Below, in pieces: positions 59,816 to 59,822 of a stretch of 59,822 nucleotides of DNA. This DNA is from CAVQOB01 sp963714325 (lineage in GTDB: Bacteria; Pseudomonadota; Alphaproteobacteria; Rhizobiales; Hyphomicrobiaceae), in contig CAVQOB010000031.1 of the NCBI GenBank assembly GCA_963714325.1, forward strand, positions 1-59,822, in the 5' to 3' direction. Within the stretch, counting starts at the first letter, position 1. Each line of letters starts with the position of its first letter. The notes beneath the pieces are model-generated. The model ran no database searches. It saw only the letters and a program-made list of their open reading frames with translations, and was not told the origin of the DNA. The position numbers and the translations under genes were made by a program.

Positions 59816-59822
59816 GTTTGCC

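Overview
The window reads as chromosomal DNA of a GC-rich alphaproteobacterium, probably Hyphomicrobiales-like. The grounds are the order zapA - 6S RNA - 5-formyl-THF cyclo-ligase, a HAD phosphatase next to an ATP12 F1-ATPase chaperone, a DUF4164-like coiled-coil gene beside zapA, and many TRAP, Bug and Liv solute-binding proteins with coxMSL-type oxidoreductases. This placement is inference; no marker such as 16S rRNA is present.

Layout. 0-4.3 kb is housekeeping: gap (minus) followed by a two-gene cassette framed by exact copies of the gap 3' end, then zapA, ssrS, fau and a YmdB-like phosphodiesterase. 4.4-6.3 kb is a mobile patch: a REP-associated tyrosine transposase between two inverted REP hairpins, then a frameshifted FRG-domain gene. 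6.4-12.7 kb holds yebC, an amidohydrolase, aroE and a minus-strand group (HMG-CoA-lyase-like, isochorismatase-like, Zn alcohol dehydrogenase, DUF4337). 12.9-22.6 kb is a plus-strand sugar-acid cluster: CoA-transferase, aldo/keto reductase, FucU mutarotase, fuconolactonase-like hydrolase, sugar ABC binding protein and two permeases (no ATPase), DapA-family aldolase, Bug binding protein and an atypical SDR. It looks like a non-phosphorylative L-fucose-type pathway, but no dehydratase is present.

22.6-33.6 kb holds a nuclease/phosphatase-family protein, a C13 (legumain-like) peptidase, an MdtABC-type RND efflux operon and aat. 33.8-40.9 kb holds pobA, an orphan TRAP binding protein, a three-subunit molybdenum hydroxylase, a small secreted protein and a MoaD/ThiS-like protein. 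41-45 kb has another REP pair, a HAD phosphatase, ATP12, a two-repeat protein and an acyl-CoA carboxylase beta subunit. 45.1-46.9 kb is a decayed stretch: short repeats, a polysaccharide-deacetylase pseudogene and the 3' half of a tRNA-Gly. 46.9-59.2 kb is a second catabolic locus: a complete Liv ABC transporter on the minus strand, a divergent LacI-family regulator with a 23-bp palindrome in the shared promoter region, and enzymes of an unrecognised pathway (LVIVD protein, signal-less binding-fold protein, sugar isomerase-like TIM barrel, unknown protein, FMN 2-hydroxy-acid oxidase). The last 0.5 kb is unresolved.

Five otherwise normal genes (FRG, the first RND pump twice, HAD, carboxylase) and the deacetylase remnant are each broken by a net +1 shift. 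The uniform sign suggests insertion errors in the assembly rather than independent gene decay, so these genes may be intact in the organism.
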